Assembly: GCA_947561585.1 (NCBI GenBank)
Contig: CANNZV010002456.1
Location: 1 to 64,000, forward strand
From: Caprella mutica
Taxonomy: Eukaryota > Arthropoda > Malacostraca > Amphipoda > Caprellidae
Reading direction: 5' to 3'
Length of the DNA: 64,000 bases
The position numbers were made by a program, and so were the translations under genes. The notes beneath the pieces were generated by a model, which ran no database searches, was not told where the DNA came from, and saw only the letters and a program-made list of their open reading frames with translations. The number at the start of each line of letters is the position of its first letter. Positions within the stretch are counted from its first letter, which is position 1. Below, one piece after another: positions 48,757 to 61,499 of this stretch.

Positions 48757-51166
48757 TATCACCTTCTGTAATACTTACCACTACCTAGATACAACTGTCA
48801 TCACCTTCTGTAATACTCACCACTACCTAGATACAACTGTCATCACCTTCTGTAATACTCACCACTACCTAGATACAACTGTCATCACCTTCTGTAATAC
48901 TCACCACTACCTAGATACAACTGTCATCACCTTCTGTAATACTCACCACTACCTAGATACAACTGTCATCACCTTCTGTAATACTCACCACTACCTAGAT
49001 ACAACTGTCATCACCTTCTGTAATACTCACCACTACCTAGATACAACTGTCATCACCATCTGTAATACTCACCACTATACTTAGATACAACTGTCATCAC
49101 CATCTGTAATACTCACCACTACCTAGATACAACTGTCATCACCTTCTGTAATACTCACCACTACCTAGATACAACTGTCATCACCTTCTGTAATACTCAC
49201 CACTACCTAGATACAACTGTCATCACCTTCTGTAATACTCACCACTACCTAGATACAACTGTCATCACCTTCTGTAATACTCACCACTACCTAGATACAA
49301 CTGTCATCACCATCTGTAATACTCACCACTACCTAGATACAACTGTCATCACCATCTGTAATACTCACCACTACCTAGATACAACTGTCATCACCATCTG
49401 TAATACTCACCACTACCTAGATACAACTGTCATCACCATCTGTAATACTCACCACTACCTAGATACAACTGTCATCACCATCTGTAATACTCACCACTAC
49501 CTAGATACAACTGTCATCACCATCTGTAATACTCACCACTACCTAGATACAACTGTCATCACCATCTGTAATACTCACCACTACCTAGATACAACTGTCA
49601 TCACCATCTGTAATACTCACCACTACCTAGATACAACTGTCATCACCATCTGTAATACTCACCACTACCTAGATACAACTGTCATCACCATCTGTAATAC
49701 TCACCACTACATAGATACAACTGTCATCACCATCTGTAATACTCACCACTACCTAGATACAACTGTCATCACCATCTGTAATACTCACCACTATACTTAG
49801 ATACAACTGTCATCACCTTCTGTAATACTCACCACTACCTAGATACAACTGTCATCACCATCTGTAATACTCACCACTACCTAGATACAACTGTCATCAC
49901 CATCTGTAATACTCACCACTACCTAGATACAACTGTCATCACCTCCTGTAATACTCACCACTACCTAGATACAACTGTCATCACCTCCTGTAATACTCAC
50001 CACTACCTAGATACAACTGTCATCACCTTCTGTAATACTCACCACTACCTAGATACAACTGTCATCACCATCTGTAATACTCACCACTACCTAGATACAA
50101 CTGTCATCACCTTCTGTAATACTCACCACTACCTAGATACAACTGTCATCACCATCTGTAATACTCACCACTACCTAGATACAACTGTCATCACCTTCTG
50201 TAATACTCACCACTACCTAGATACAACTGTCATCACCATCTGTAATACTCACCACTACCTAGATACAACTGTCATCACCATCTGTAATACTCACCACTAC
50301 CTAGATACAACTGTCATCACCATCTGTAATACTCACCACTACCTAGATACAACTGTCATCACCTTCTGTAATACTCACCACTACCTAGATACAACTGTCA
50401 TCACCATCTGTAATACTCACCACTATACTTAGATACAACTGTCATCACCTTCTGTAATACTCACCACTACCTAGATACAACTGTCATCACCATCTGTAAT
50501 ACTCACCACTACCTAGATACAACTGTCATCACCATCAGTAATACTCACCACTACCTAGATACAACTGTCATCACCATCTGTAATACTCACCACTATACTT
50601 AGATACAACTGTCATCACCTTCTGTAATACTCACCACTACCTAGATACAACTGTCATCACCATCTGTAATACTCACCACTACCTAGATACAACTGTCATC
50701 ACCATCTGTAATACTCACCACTACCTAGATACAACTGTCATCACCATCTGTAATACTCACCACTACCTAGATACAACTGTCATCACCATCTGTAATACTC
50801 ACCACTACCTAGATACAACTGTCATCACCATCTGTAATACTCACCACTACCTAGATACAACTGTCATCACCATCTGTAATACTCACCACTACCTAGATAC
50901 AACTGTCATCACCATCTGTAATACTCACCACTACCTAGATACAACTGTCATCACCTCCTGTAATACTCACCACTACCTAGATACAACTGTCATCACCTTC
51001 TGTAATACTCACCACTACCTAGATACAACTGTCATCACCATCTGTAATACTCACCACTACCTAGATACAACTGTCATCACCATCTGTAATACTCACCACT
51101 ACCTAGATACAACTGTCATCACCATCTGTAATACTCACCACTACCTAGATACAACTGCCATCACCT
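48757..51166. repeat. 42-bp satellite array, ~57 copies
   Basis: Units read TCATCACCATCTGTAATACT, then CACCACTACCTAGATACAAC, then TG. The sixth position of the cluster varies as ACCTTCTG, ACCATCTG or ACCTCCTG; the T type dominates early and the A type later. A two-base longer version, CTATACTTAG for CTACCTAG, occurs at 49075, 49791, 50423 and 50593, spaced 17, 15 and 4 units apart. All six frames contain stops in each unit, so no reading frame crosses it. Confidence 0.97.
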
Positions 51167-51304
51167 GAAATGCCTAACTTTAAGTTGGACATCAGCCGCC
51201 TCTTGCAAATGAAGCTCATGACAATTAGAGTCAAAAGAACAGAGAGAACAAACACAAGTCAATAAAATTAGTGACATGAATATCGTGGATAAAGTTGAAC
51301 TCAC

Positions 51305-51372
51305 TTTTCTAAGAATATGGAACTGGTTTCTTCTTATTTGGATACGAAAGCACATCCCATCAATTCCTATCG
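51305..51372 (-). other. weak candidate internal exon (68 nt)
   Basis: On the minus strand an acceptor-like TTCTCCAG is followed by 68 bases open in one frame (GIDGMCFRIQIRRNQFHILRK) and then a consensus-like donor, AAA|GTGAGT (51304-51299). The composition is more coding-like than nearby sequence, but the upstream polypyrimidine tract is poor and the peptide is not recognised. One short exon without partners may well be chance. Confidence 0.15.
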
Positions 51373-54300
51373 CTGGAGAATATGATCAAATGAGAATAGT
51401 TTGAATTATTAGTATTGAACGTATGAATGCATCAGAAAAGATATAGAATATAGGGATTAATGATGTAACATTTATATTATGTAAACAAAATTTTTTTTAT
51501 ATCTGCTATGATAATCAAAATCGCTTCTTTTATAAACTGAATTTTGCAAGCTAAGAATTGAAGAACTATGATAAAATTTTGCAGCTTAGAACTATAATAA
51601 AAAATTCAAAAGATTATTCTTAATGAATCAACCTCGGTAAAGACAGCCAATAAATACATAACATCCCTATGAACATCATAAATATTATTCAGATCAGGAG
51701 ATAATAGAATAAAGCATTCTCCTCCATTTAAGTCTCCCAATAGTGTTTCCTGCTATAATTAGCTTAGTAAGGCAATTCTCGTCACCTCCAGAGCAATGGC
51801 TTCTGTTTTCTCACAAGATGGATATCTTCTCCTCTGCCACCCATAAATTATCGGTTGAATTCGAGATTTCAGCGCAATGGATCGGAGACTGCGCTAAACA
51901 CTTGGCCTGATAGCTTGGACAGCACCATATTATCTAACACTGCCTTTAATCATATCTACTAATAACATTTTCATCTCTATGAGCTAAATATTCCAAATTT
52001 TTAACCCTAACTTTTCCACAGCAATTCATCACGGCGTAGATTCATCCTTTAATACAGATGACTCAATAGAGTTATAACATCTAAGATGGCGCAGCTATCA
52101 AGCCTTGTCTTTTGGGAGGATGGGTTAACCCGAGAGCGTAAGATTAATTTGTATGTCTACATACCTCATAGTGCGCCACTCCGCTACAAGAGTTTGATTT
52201 CCTTGGAGAGTTCCAGCAGATGACTCCACTCTGATGCGGTGGTACTGAGCAAATACATACATACGCATATAATTGCTTTGATTTTTACAATGATGTGCAC
52301 ATCTATATTTATTATTCTCCATCGTTCATTTCTTAAGAATTATTGAAACATTTTTTCAAAGCAGTTTGGGTAATTGTACACTGAAATATGATAATATGAA
52401 TAATTTAATGATTTTCAATATGATTTTATATTAGAAGAATTACAATAAATTCATATAATATGAGCTTGGGAACGAATGACTTTTATTCATATATTTGTAA
52501 GTGAAGACAATTTGCATATTTTTGGGACAAAGATGATTTCCATATGATATTTTGTACTTATCTGAGCCTTAAAGTCTTATTTGCATATGATGTCGCATGC
52601 AATTGTGGCTTTGGAATCTTCAAACGAACATCAGAGCTCTCTGCGCACTCCCAGTCGGGTTTAAATTGTCTTTTGCTTATTTCAGCTAAGATATATATTG
52701 TTAGAGAAGCTGTCGAGATGTATTAGTGTTCTTTTTACCTTTTCGAACAAACTTACCATCTTAAGAATTGGAATTATGAGAGAATCAAGGAAATATTGCT
52801 AATATTTATACTAATGGCACTGATGTTTAACTTCTTTGCCTTTTATGAAATATAAACTTTTAAATGAATAATTTTGTATCTTTCCATTTTTAATAAAGAA
52901 AACATAACCCCGTGCAATCATCATTCTTCTCTCGTACATTTCTGACATGTTCGTTTATGGTGCTCATTCGTGGCAGTAAATATCAGTCTTATCTAAGCTG
53001 AATGCTAAGCAACTCTGCTTTATGGTGGCTAGAGTTTGACGATCCGTCAGCCCGGGGCAGTGCGGTGATAAGCCAAATCCACTTTGTCTCTTCTGGGGAC
53101 ATTTGTGCAATGTGGTTCATATCTGCTCTGGATGTGAATTGCCTTAGATATGAAATGGAAGAGAATGAAATTGTTGTATATACATAATAATATTTTAACC
53201 ACTAAAATTGACCGAATGTTCAAATATCAATGAATTTAAGATATTTTACTTTCTATTACTCTAAAAAAATTATATTAACATTACCTAAGACAAAAAATTC
53301 ATGTGAATAATTCCGTTGTTTCAATTGCAGCTATGACTCCACTTTAACCAAAGTTACTTTAGTGACACAATCAATCCCGTAAAACAAGTAAAGCAATTCC
53401 CTAATTATTTTGGGTGTTCCTTTTAATCAATTTAGTTCCGAGGACCGAATCAAAAGTGCAGAATTTAGCGGTTGCTTTTCTGTCCCCGGTATCGGTACCG
53501 ATAAATCACTGATCGGTTGCAATAAAAAGCCCGGAAAGTGAACAGCGATGCGCCCCATGGGTCCTGGGATGCATTTATAGAATTGCGCTTTGTTTGGGGA
53601 CAGTACGGGGGGGGGGGGGGGATTCACTATATCAGCATTGACCAAAATGAATAATAATATCACTTATCTAATGAGAAACAGGAATATCACAGGTAACAAA
53701 GTTTGTCAACATTGTGCCACTACTGTAAAAATATTGGGGTGATGTTAACCCGAGAAACTTTTGCTATTTTCAGGCAGTAACGATATAAACGGTAACGATA
53801 TATATTCGATAACTTTAAAAGACATATATACGCTATTTGATTTGACGAATATATATTTAATGCTAGTTTATCTTGAAACAATTTAGAAGATGAAGCAACG
53901 CCTACTCGTTGGACAAACCTTACGAAAGTTTTCCATGGTGTTGTAGGTAATTATGATATTTTATGATATTAGACTACGAATATTCATAATAATTGATTTT
54001 TGTGTATGAAGTCCCGGTTATAATTTTACAAACTACAATTTTTAATTCTAATTGGGAGTTAAAAAAGAGCATCTGTTACAAAAAAAATTTCAACTGCAAT
54101 CTTACTGCACTCTTTAAATTCAAACAATACAATTTTCAACAAATATTCACATTTAGTTTATCTTTGGCTATACATATTTCCAGAGTGAAAGGTATGGTGG
54201 GCCATAGAAGATTAAATGAGAACACAACCTAATCTTCCACGCCCCTTCACCATAAATTGGAGAATGAGATAAAAATGGACACTTCTATATAATACCTTTA

Positions 54301-54488
54301 TCAAGTATTTTATATAAATATCAAGCTATCAAATGTTTTTTTTATTTAGTTGGGCGCTTAATGTCAGCTGCAGAATCATATCGTTATTTACTAGGCACTT
54401 CGCAAAAGCAGTTAGAAAGGAAAGTGTCTCCAAGAACAAAGTCACCTACCTCCAATCAGTGATAAACTCATGGATGTAGAAAAGCTAC

Positions 54489-54553
54489 TCCGTGAATGCA
54501 GTCATTTATCTATTAGGAATGTGACAGAAAGCACCAGTGGCTGTATTCACGGA
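54489..54553. repeat. inverted repeat, 13-bp arms
   Basis: TCCGTGAATGCAG (54489-54501) and CTGTATTCACGGA (54541-54553) are inverted copies with one mismatch around a 39-base loop. The fold is too weak beyond the first 13 pairs to argue for a microRNA precursor. Confidence 0.7.
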
Positions 54554-54883
54554 AGGAAGAGGAAAATGAAGAGGTGATTCTAAATGAAGCCTATGAGCCT
54601 ATCTAACACAAAAATCTAAGACCTCTTAGTTGAAGAGCATAACCCTAGCGCTATCCTAAAACTTCAAGAAAAATGATACATATTATACCTTGGAGATAGG
54701 TTCTGATACCACTATTATATTTCGATCATATATCACCTGCGTTCATAAACTATATTTCTTCGTTTTAAAACGATTTATATTCTAAAACAGAATTCATTAA
54801 TATTCAATTCATTAACATTAATATAAACATAATGACAATGGTGTCGAAAGTCGATAGTACTGTAAGGCTCAGTACTACATAGA

Positions 54884-57800
54884 TACATGCATTATTAGTA
54901 AAGGCAAAGTCAGTACAGGATACATGCATTATTAGTAAAGGCAAAGTCAGTACAGGATACATGCATTATTAGTAAAGGCAAAGTCAGTACAGGATATATG
55001 CATTATTAGTAAAGGCAAAGTCAGTACAGGATACATGCATTATTGGTAAAGGCAAAGTCAGTACAGGATATATGCATTATTAGTAAATGCAAAGTCAGTA
55101 CAGGATATATGCATTATTAGTAAAGGCAAAGTCAGTACAGGATACATGCATTATTGGTAAAGGCAAAGTCAGTACAGGATATATGCATTATTAGTAAATG
55201 CAAAGTCAGTACAGGATATATGCATTATTAGTAAAGGCAAAGTCAGTACAGGATACATGCATTATTAGTAAATGCAAAGTCAGTACAGGATATATGCATT
55301 ATTAGTAAAGGCAAAGTCATTACAGGATACATGCATTATTAGTAAATGCAAAGTCAGTACAGGATATATGCATTATTAGTAAATGCAAAGTCAGTACAGG
55401 ATACATGCATTATTAGTAAAGGCAAAGTCATTACAGGATACATGCATTATTAGTAAAGGCAAAGTCAGTACAGGATATATGCATTATTAGTAAAGGCAAA
55501 GTCAGTACAGGATATATGCATTATTAGTAAAGGCAAAGTCAGTGCAGGATACATGCATTATTAGTAAAGGCAAAGTCATTACAGGATACATGCATTATTA
55601 GTAAAGGCAAAGTCAGTACAGGATATATGCATTATTAGTAAATGCAAAGTCAGTACAGGATATATGCATTATTAGTAAAGGCAAAGTCAGTACAGGATAC
55701 ATGCATTATTAGTAAAGGCAAAGTCAGTACAGGATATATGCATTATTAGTAAAGGCAAAGTCAGTGCAGGATACATGCATTATTAGTAAAGGCAAAGTCA
55801 TTACAGGATACATGCATTATTAGTAAAGGCAAAGTCAGTACAGGATATATGCATTATTAGTAAAGGCAAAGTCAGTACAGGATACATGCATTATTAGTAA
55901 AGGCAAAGTCAGTACAGGATATATGCATTATTAGTAAAGGCAAAGTCAGTACAGGATATATGCATTATTAGTAAAGGCAAAGTCAGTACAGGATACATGC
56001 ATTATTAGTAAAGGCAAAGTCAGTACAGGATATATGCATTATTAGTAAAGGCAAAGTCAGTACAGGATATATGCATTATTAGTAAATGCAAAGTCAGTAC
56101 AGGATACATGCATTATTAGTAAAGGCAAAGTCAGTACAGGATATATGCATTATTAGTAAAGGCAAAGTCAGTACAGGATATATGCATTATTAGTAAATGC
56201 AAAGTCAGTACAGGATACATGCATTATTAGTAAAGGCAAAGTCAGTACAGGATATATGCATTATTAGTAAAGGCAAAGTCAGTACAGGATACATGCATTA
56301 TTAGTAAATGCAAAGTCAGTACAGGATATATGCATTATTAGTAAATGCAAAGTCAGTACAGGATACATGCATTATTAGTAAAGGCAAAGTCATTACAGGA
56401 TACATGCATTATTAGTAAAGGCAAAGTCAGTACAGGATATATGCATTATTAGTAAAGGCAAAGTCAGTACAGGATATATGCATTATTAGTAAAGGCAAAG
56501 TCAGTGCAGGATGCATGCATTATTAGTAAAGGCAAAGTCATTACAGGATACATGCATTATTAGTAAAGGCAAAGTCAGTACAGGATATATGCATTATTAG
56601 TAAATGCAAAGTCAGTACAGGATATATGCATTATTAGTAAAGGCAAAGTCAGTACAGGATACATGCATTATTAGTAAAGGCAAAGTCAGTACAGGATATA
56701 TGCATTATTAGTAAAGGCAAAGTCAGTGCAGGATACATGCATTATTAGTAAAGGCAAAGTCATTACAGGATACATGCATTATTAGTAAAGGCAAAGTCAG
56801 TACAGGATATATGCATTATTAGTAAAGGCAAAGTCAGTACAGGATACATGCATTATTAGTAAAGGCAAAGTCAGTACAGGATATATGCATTATTAGTAAA
56901 GGCAAAGTCAGTACAGGATATATGCATTATTAGTAAAGGCAAAGTCAGTACAGGATACATGCATTATTAGTAAAGGCAAAGTCAGTACAGGATATATGCA
57001 TTATTAGTAAAGGCAAAGTCAGTACAGGATATATGCATTATTAGTAAATGCAAAGTCAGTACAGGATACATGCATTATTAGTAAAGGCAAAGTCAGTACA
57101 GGATATATGCATTATTAGTAAAGGCAAAGTCAGTACAGGATACATGCATTATTAGTAAAGGCAAAGTCAGTACAGGATATATGCATTATTAGTAAATGCA
57201 AAGTCAGTACAGGATACATGCATTATTAGTAAAGGCAAAGTCAGTACAGGATATATGCATTATTAGTAAAGGCAAAGTCAGTACAGGATATATGCATTAT
57301 TAGTAAAGGCAAAGTCAGTACAGGATATATGCATTATTAGTAAATGCAAAGTCAGTACAGGATACATGCATTATTAGTAAAGGCAAAGTCAGTACAGGAT
57401 ATATGCATTATTAGTAAAGGCAAAGTCAGTACAGGATATATGCATTATTAGTAAATGCAAAGTCAGTACAGGATACATGCATTATTAGTAAAGGCAAAGT
57501 CAGTACAGGATATATGCATTATTAGTAAAGGCAAAGTCAGTACAGGATATATGCATTATTAGTAAATTCAAAGTCAGTACAGGATACATGCATTATTAGT
57601 AAAGGCAAAGTCAGTACAGGATATATGCATTATTAGTAAAGGCAAAGTCAGTACAGGATACATGCATTATTAGTAAAGGCAAAGTCAGTACAGGATACAT
57701 GCATTATTAGTAAAGGCAAAGTCAGTACAGGATACATGCATTATTAGTAAAGGCAAAGTCAGTACAGGATATATGCATTATTAGTAAAGGCAAAGTCAGT

Positions 57801-59498
57801 ACAGGATACATGCATTATTAGTAAAGGCAAAGTCAGTACAGGATATATGCATTATTAGTAAAGGCAAAGTCAGTACAGGATATATGCATTATTAGTAAAG
57901 GCAAAATCAGTACAGGATACATGCATTATTAGTAAATGCAAAGTCAGTACAGGATATATGCATTATTAGTAAAGGCAAAGTCAGTACAGGATACATGCAT
58001 TATTAGTAAAGGCAAAGTCAGTACAGGATATATGCATTATTAGTAAATGCAAAGTCAGTACAGGATACATGCATTATTAGTAAAGGCAAAGTCATTACAG
58101 GATATATGCATTATTAGTAAAGGCAAAGTCAGTACAGGATACATGCATTATTAGTAAAGGTAAAGTCAGTACAGGATATATGCATTATTAGTAAATGCAA
58201 AGTCAGTACAGGATATATGCATTATTAGTAAATGCAAAGTCAGTACAGGATATATGCATTATTAGTAAAGGCAAAGTCAGTACAGGATACATGCATTATT
58301 AGTAAAGGCAAAGTCAGTACAGGATATATGCATTATTAGTAAAGGCAAAGTCAGTACAGGATACATGCATTATTAGTAAAGGCAAAGTCAGTACAGGATA
58401 TATGCATTATTAGTAAATGCAAAGTCAGTACAGGATACATGCATTATTAGTAAAGGCAAAGTCAGTACAGGATATATGCATTATTAGTAAAGGCAAAGTC
58501 AGTACAGGATACATGCATTATTAGTAAAGGCAAAGTCAGTACAGGATATATGCATTATTAGTAAAGGCAAAGTCAGTACAGGATATATGCATTATTAGTA
58601 AATGCAAAGTCAGTACAGGATATATGCATTATTAGTAAATGCAAAGTCAGTACAGGATATATGCATTATTAGTAAAGGCAAAGTCAGTACAGGATATATG
58701 CATTATTAGTAAAGGCAAAGTCAGTACAGGATACATGCATTATTAGTAAAGGCAAAGTCAGTACAGGATACATGCATTATTAGTAAAGGCAAAGTCAGTA
58801 CAGGATATATGCATTATTAGTAAATGCAAAGTCAGTACAGGATATATGCATTATCAGTAAAGGCAAAGTCAGTACAGGATACATGCATTATTAGTAAAGG
58901 CAAAGTCAGTACAGGATACATGCATTATTAGTAAAGGCAAAGTCAGTACAGGATATATGCATTATTAGTAAATGCAAAGTCAGTACAGGATATATGCATT
59001 ATCAGTAAAGGCAAAGTCAGTACAGGATATATGCATTATTAGTAAAGGCAAAGTCAGTACAGGATACATGCATTATTAGTAAAGGCAAAGTCAGTACAGG
59101 ATATATGCATTATTAGTAAATGCAAAGTCAGTACAGGATATATGCATTATTAGTAAAGGCAAAGTCAGTACAGGATACATGCATTATTAGTAAATGCAAA
59201 GTCAGTACAGGATATATGCATTATTAGTAAAGGCAAAGTCAGTACAGGATATATGCATTATTAGTAAAGGCAAAGTCAGTACAGGATACATGCATTATTA
59301 GTAAATGCAAAGTCAGTACAGGATACATGCATTATTAGTAAAGGCAAAGTCAGTACAGGATACATGCATTATTAGTAAAGGCAAAGTCAGTACAGGATAC
59401 ATGCATTATTAGTAAATGCAAAGTCAGTACAGGATACATGCATTATTAGTAAAGGCAAAGTCAGTACAGGACAAATGCATTATTAGTAAAGGCAAAGT
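54884..59498. repeat. 37-bp satellite array, ~125 copies
   Basis: Units read TACATGCATTATTAGTAAAG followed by GCAAAGTCAGTACAGGA. Two sites vary, TACATG or TATATG and AAAGG or AAATG, with rarer GTCATTACAGG and GTCAGTGCAGG types. The rare GTGCAGG units at 55541 and 55763 recur at 56503 and 56725, both shifted by 962 bases (26 units), and the order of other variants matches, so a block of about 1 kb is duplicated in tandem. No long reading frame is present. Confidence 0.97.
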
Positions 59499-60954
59499 TG
59501 TTTGTTAACCCCAGGCAATGAGAGTATGTTTGTTTTTCTTTATTATCACCACAGTTTGTTTACTTTAGTCATGTCAAAGCCCGTCACCTGGGAGTGCCTC
59601 TTCTTTTAATTACTACAGGGATGTTCTTAGCCCCTTCCTATAATTTAAAACTCTAATTAGTCACTTGCTTTTTTCAATTAAAAATTTTAGTAAGACAAAT
59701 TATAGTAACAATGTAAAATTTAAAGAATCTATCAAAAAAGACATTTAAAAATGTATAAAAATCTATTCTCTCGAGGCTAAGAATCGAATCACAACATTGA
59801 GTTATCAAAAATTCTTATTAGTGTAGTTTGACTTCTTCCTTCTGAGGTTACGAATTGTATCATTTAATTTGTTCTAAGAGATTTAAATCTAATATATCTA
59901 CTCTATCGTAAACAAGCCGTGTCAGTCAATTCGTCCGTCATCAAGTACTAATTTAAAGCAAATATATGAGGTAATGTGAAGTAATTCAATGTATTCATCA
60001 GTACATAATGATGTTGCAATTTGCAAAATGTTCATTGTAAAGAATTAGTATCATAACATATAGATACTTATAGTTCAGCTATGTAGTTACTTACTCTGTG
60101 GGATATAATTTTAATAGAATTTGCAGATTTTAACAAGAAATTCTACAATGGAAAACACACAGTGTCGCTGCACTATAATATAAATAAACAACGCTCTACT
60201 CTGTGAATTTGGTTCAGTTACAGTTATTGAATTGCTTTTAACTTTTATTTAAAAATATAAAATGAGTAGTGAAATAGAAAAATTGTAATTTTCTTTGAAA
60301 TCTATCAACCTACATATATATTATTGTTATCAATTATGGATATAATTAAATTTCAATTTTTATCAAACTATCTTTCGATAAAGTACAGAACTATTCATAC
60401 ATATGCATGGATATATCTTGTAAGAACCTAGAAAGCCATTATACAGTGTATCTGCTACTCTTTATGGGAGAGGAAGAAGTTTATTATAGGGAGTAAAATA
60501 TCTGAGCTATAAGTAGGTAGGAGTCATAACTTTAAGTTTTGCCATATAAGTTAGTGTGAAGTATTCCAGTAGCGTGCCTAGGTAATGGTTCCGATATGTG
60601 ACTGTCTAGCGGTACAACCTCTGGAGATTTCTCAAAAAGAAATACCAAAGATGGGAAAAATTGGATAAAAGATGTAAGGAAATGGACCAAATTGAATACA
60701 AAAAAATGTATAATAGATATAATAAATAAAGTATATGACAAAAATACTTATGGGCAAAATTAATAAAAAACTGAATTACAGATAACTGAGGTAAATTCCA
60801 AGTTATTGAAATGTTCTATTTTTTCGCTATGAAGGAGAAAAAATTAAATATTTAAATATCATTTAATGAAAATTATTAATTGAAAATGTGGTACAGTTCG
60901 ATAATTCGGAACTTATTCTAATAAATTATGTCCAAACCTTCGTGTGCACTTTAA

Positions 60955-61150
60955 CCCTAATTGTAAAGAGGATTCTTTACACAATGATATTTAGGAAATC
61001 AGCGGCTTGAATTATATGATTTTTTGTCAGTTAATAGCTTTTATCATATTAATGTACTGGGCAACATTTTATTTACCCTAAATTGATGTGTTATTATAGT
61101 GAATGAATTCGGTTTGTCGAGCTTAAACTCCTCAGTCAGTCTTTTAAGGG
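60955..61150. mobile_element. possible short piggyBac-like MITE (196 bp)
   Basis: TTAACCCT (from 60951) and AGGGTTAA (to 61154) face each other, so the interval has TTAA on both sides and ends in CCCT, as in the clearer element at 3899-4408. Beyond CCCT the ends agree poorly. Inside is a perfect 7-bp hairpin, GTAAAGA / TCTTTAC. Chance occurrence of TTAACCCT in AT-rich DNA is a real alternative. Confidence 0.25.
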
Positions 61151-61306
61151 TTAAATTTATTAGTGTAATAGTATTTGTAATAATTAGTAGAAAGTAATAA
61201 AAGATTAACTATTAACATACCTATATCAAAGAATATTTCTCTAACAAATACAGTTAGTAAGCAAGAACACATACAAAATTGTATTCAATATATGAAATGC
61301 ATAGAA

Positions 61307-61354
61307 ATGAAAAGATTAAACTGAAAAGATTAAACTGAAAAGATTAAACTGAAA
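61307..61354. repeat. 14-bp tandem repeat, ~3.3 copies
   Basis: CTGAAAAGATTAAA is repeated three times with partial units on both sides. Confidence 0.85.
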
Positions 61355-61499
61355 TAGAGATAAAACAGCATAACTAAAGTGGAATGGTGATATAATTTAA
61401 TTAACTGTTTATTAATAAATTGCTCTATTATTTCAAACCAAGTTGAGATATCTTGATTTGTCTTCTCCATCACACTACACATCACCTGTGCATTGTACT

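Larger units (their letters stand above)
51167..54883. other. unique DNA, no gene established
   Basis: About 3.7 kb of mixed composition with several short frames (51161-51355 minus, 52125-52322 minus, 53002-53187 plus, 53427-53663 minus), none recognised. A possible exon at 51305-51372 is listed separately. At 53490-53503 there is the perfect palindrome TATCGGTACCGATA, and at 53607-53621 a run of 15 G. The arms 54489-54501 and 54541-54553 form an inverted repeat. Confidence 0.45.
59499..61499. other. AT-rich unique DNA, no gene recognised
   Basis: Short frames only. CAGTAGCGTGCCTAGG near 60568 resembles the ends of hAT-like elements in invertebrates, without a partner here. A possible short TTAA element (60955-61150) and a 14-bp tandem (61307-61354) are listed separately. 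Confidence 0.45.

Noticed and set aside
6892..51166. CRISPR-like arrays
   Set aside because: Repeats are contiguous without unique spacers, there are no cas genes, and the transposons are eukaryotic.
53490..53503. Palindrome TATCGGTACCGATA as an operator
   Set aside because: A single 14-bp palindrome without a gene or second site cannot support a regulatory call.
54489..54553. microRNA precursor
   Set aside because: Only 13 pairs form a solid stem; the remaining arms do not pair well enough.
60568..60583. hAT-like end CAGTAGCGTGCCTAGG
   Set aside because: Only one end is present, with no 8-bp duplication; the similarity is from memory of a general pattern.
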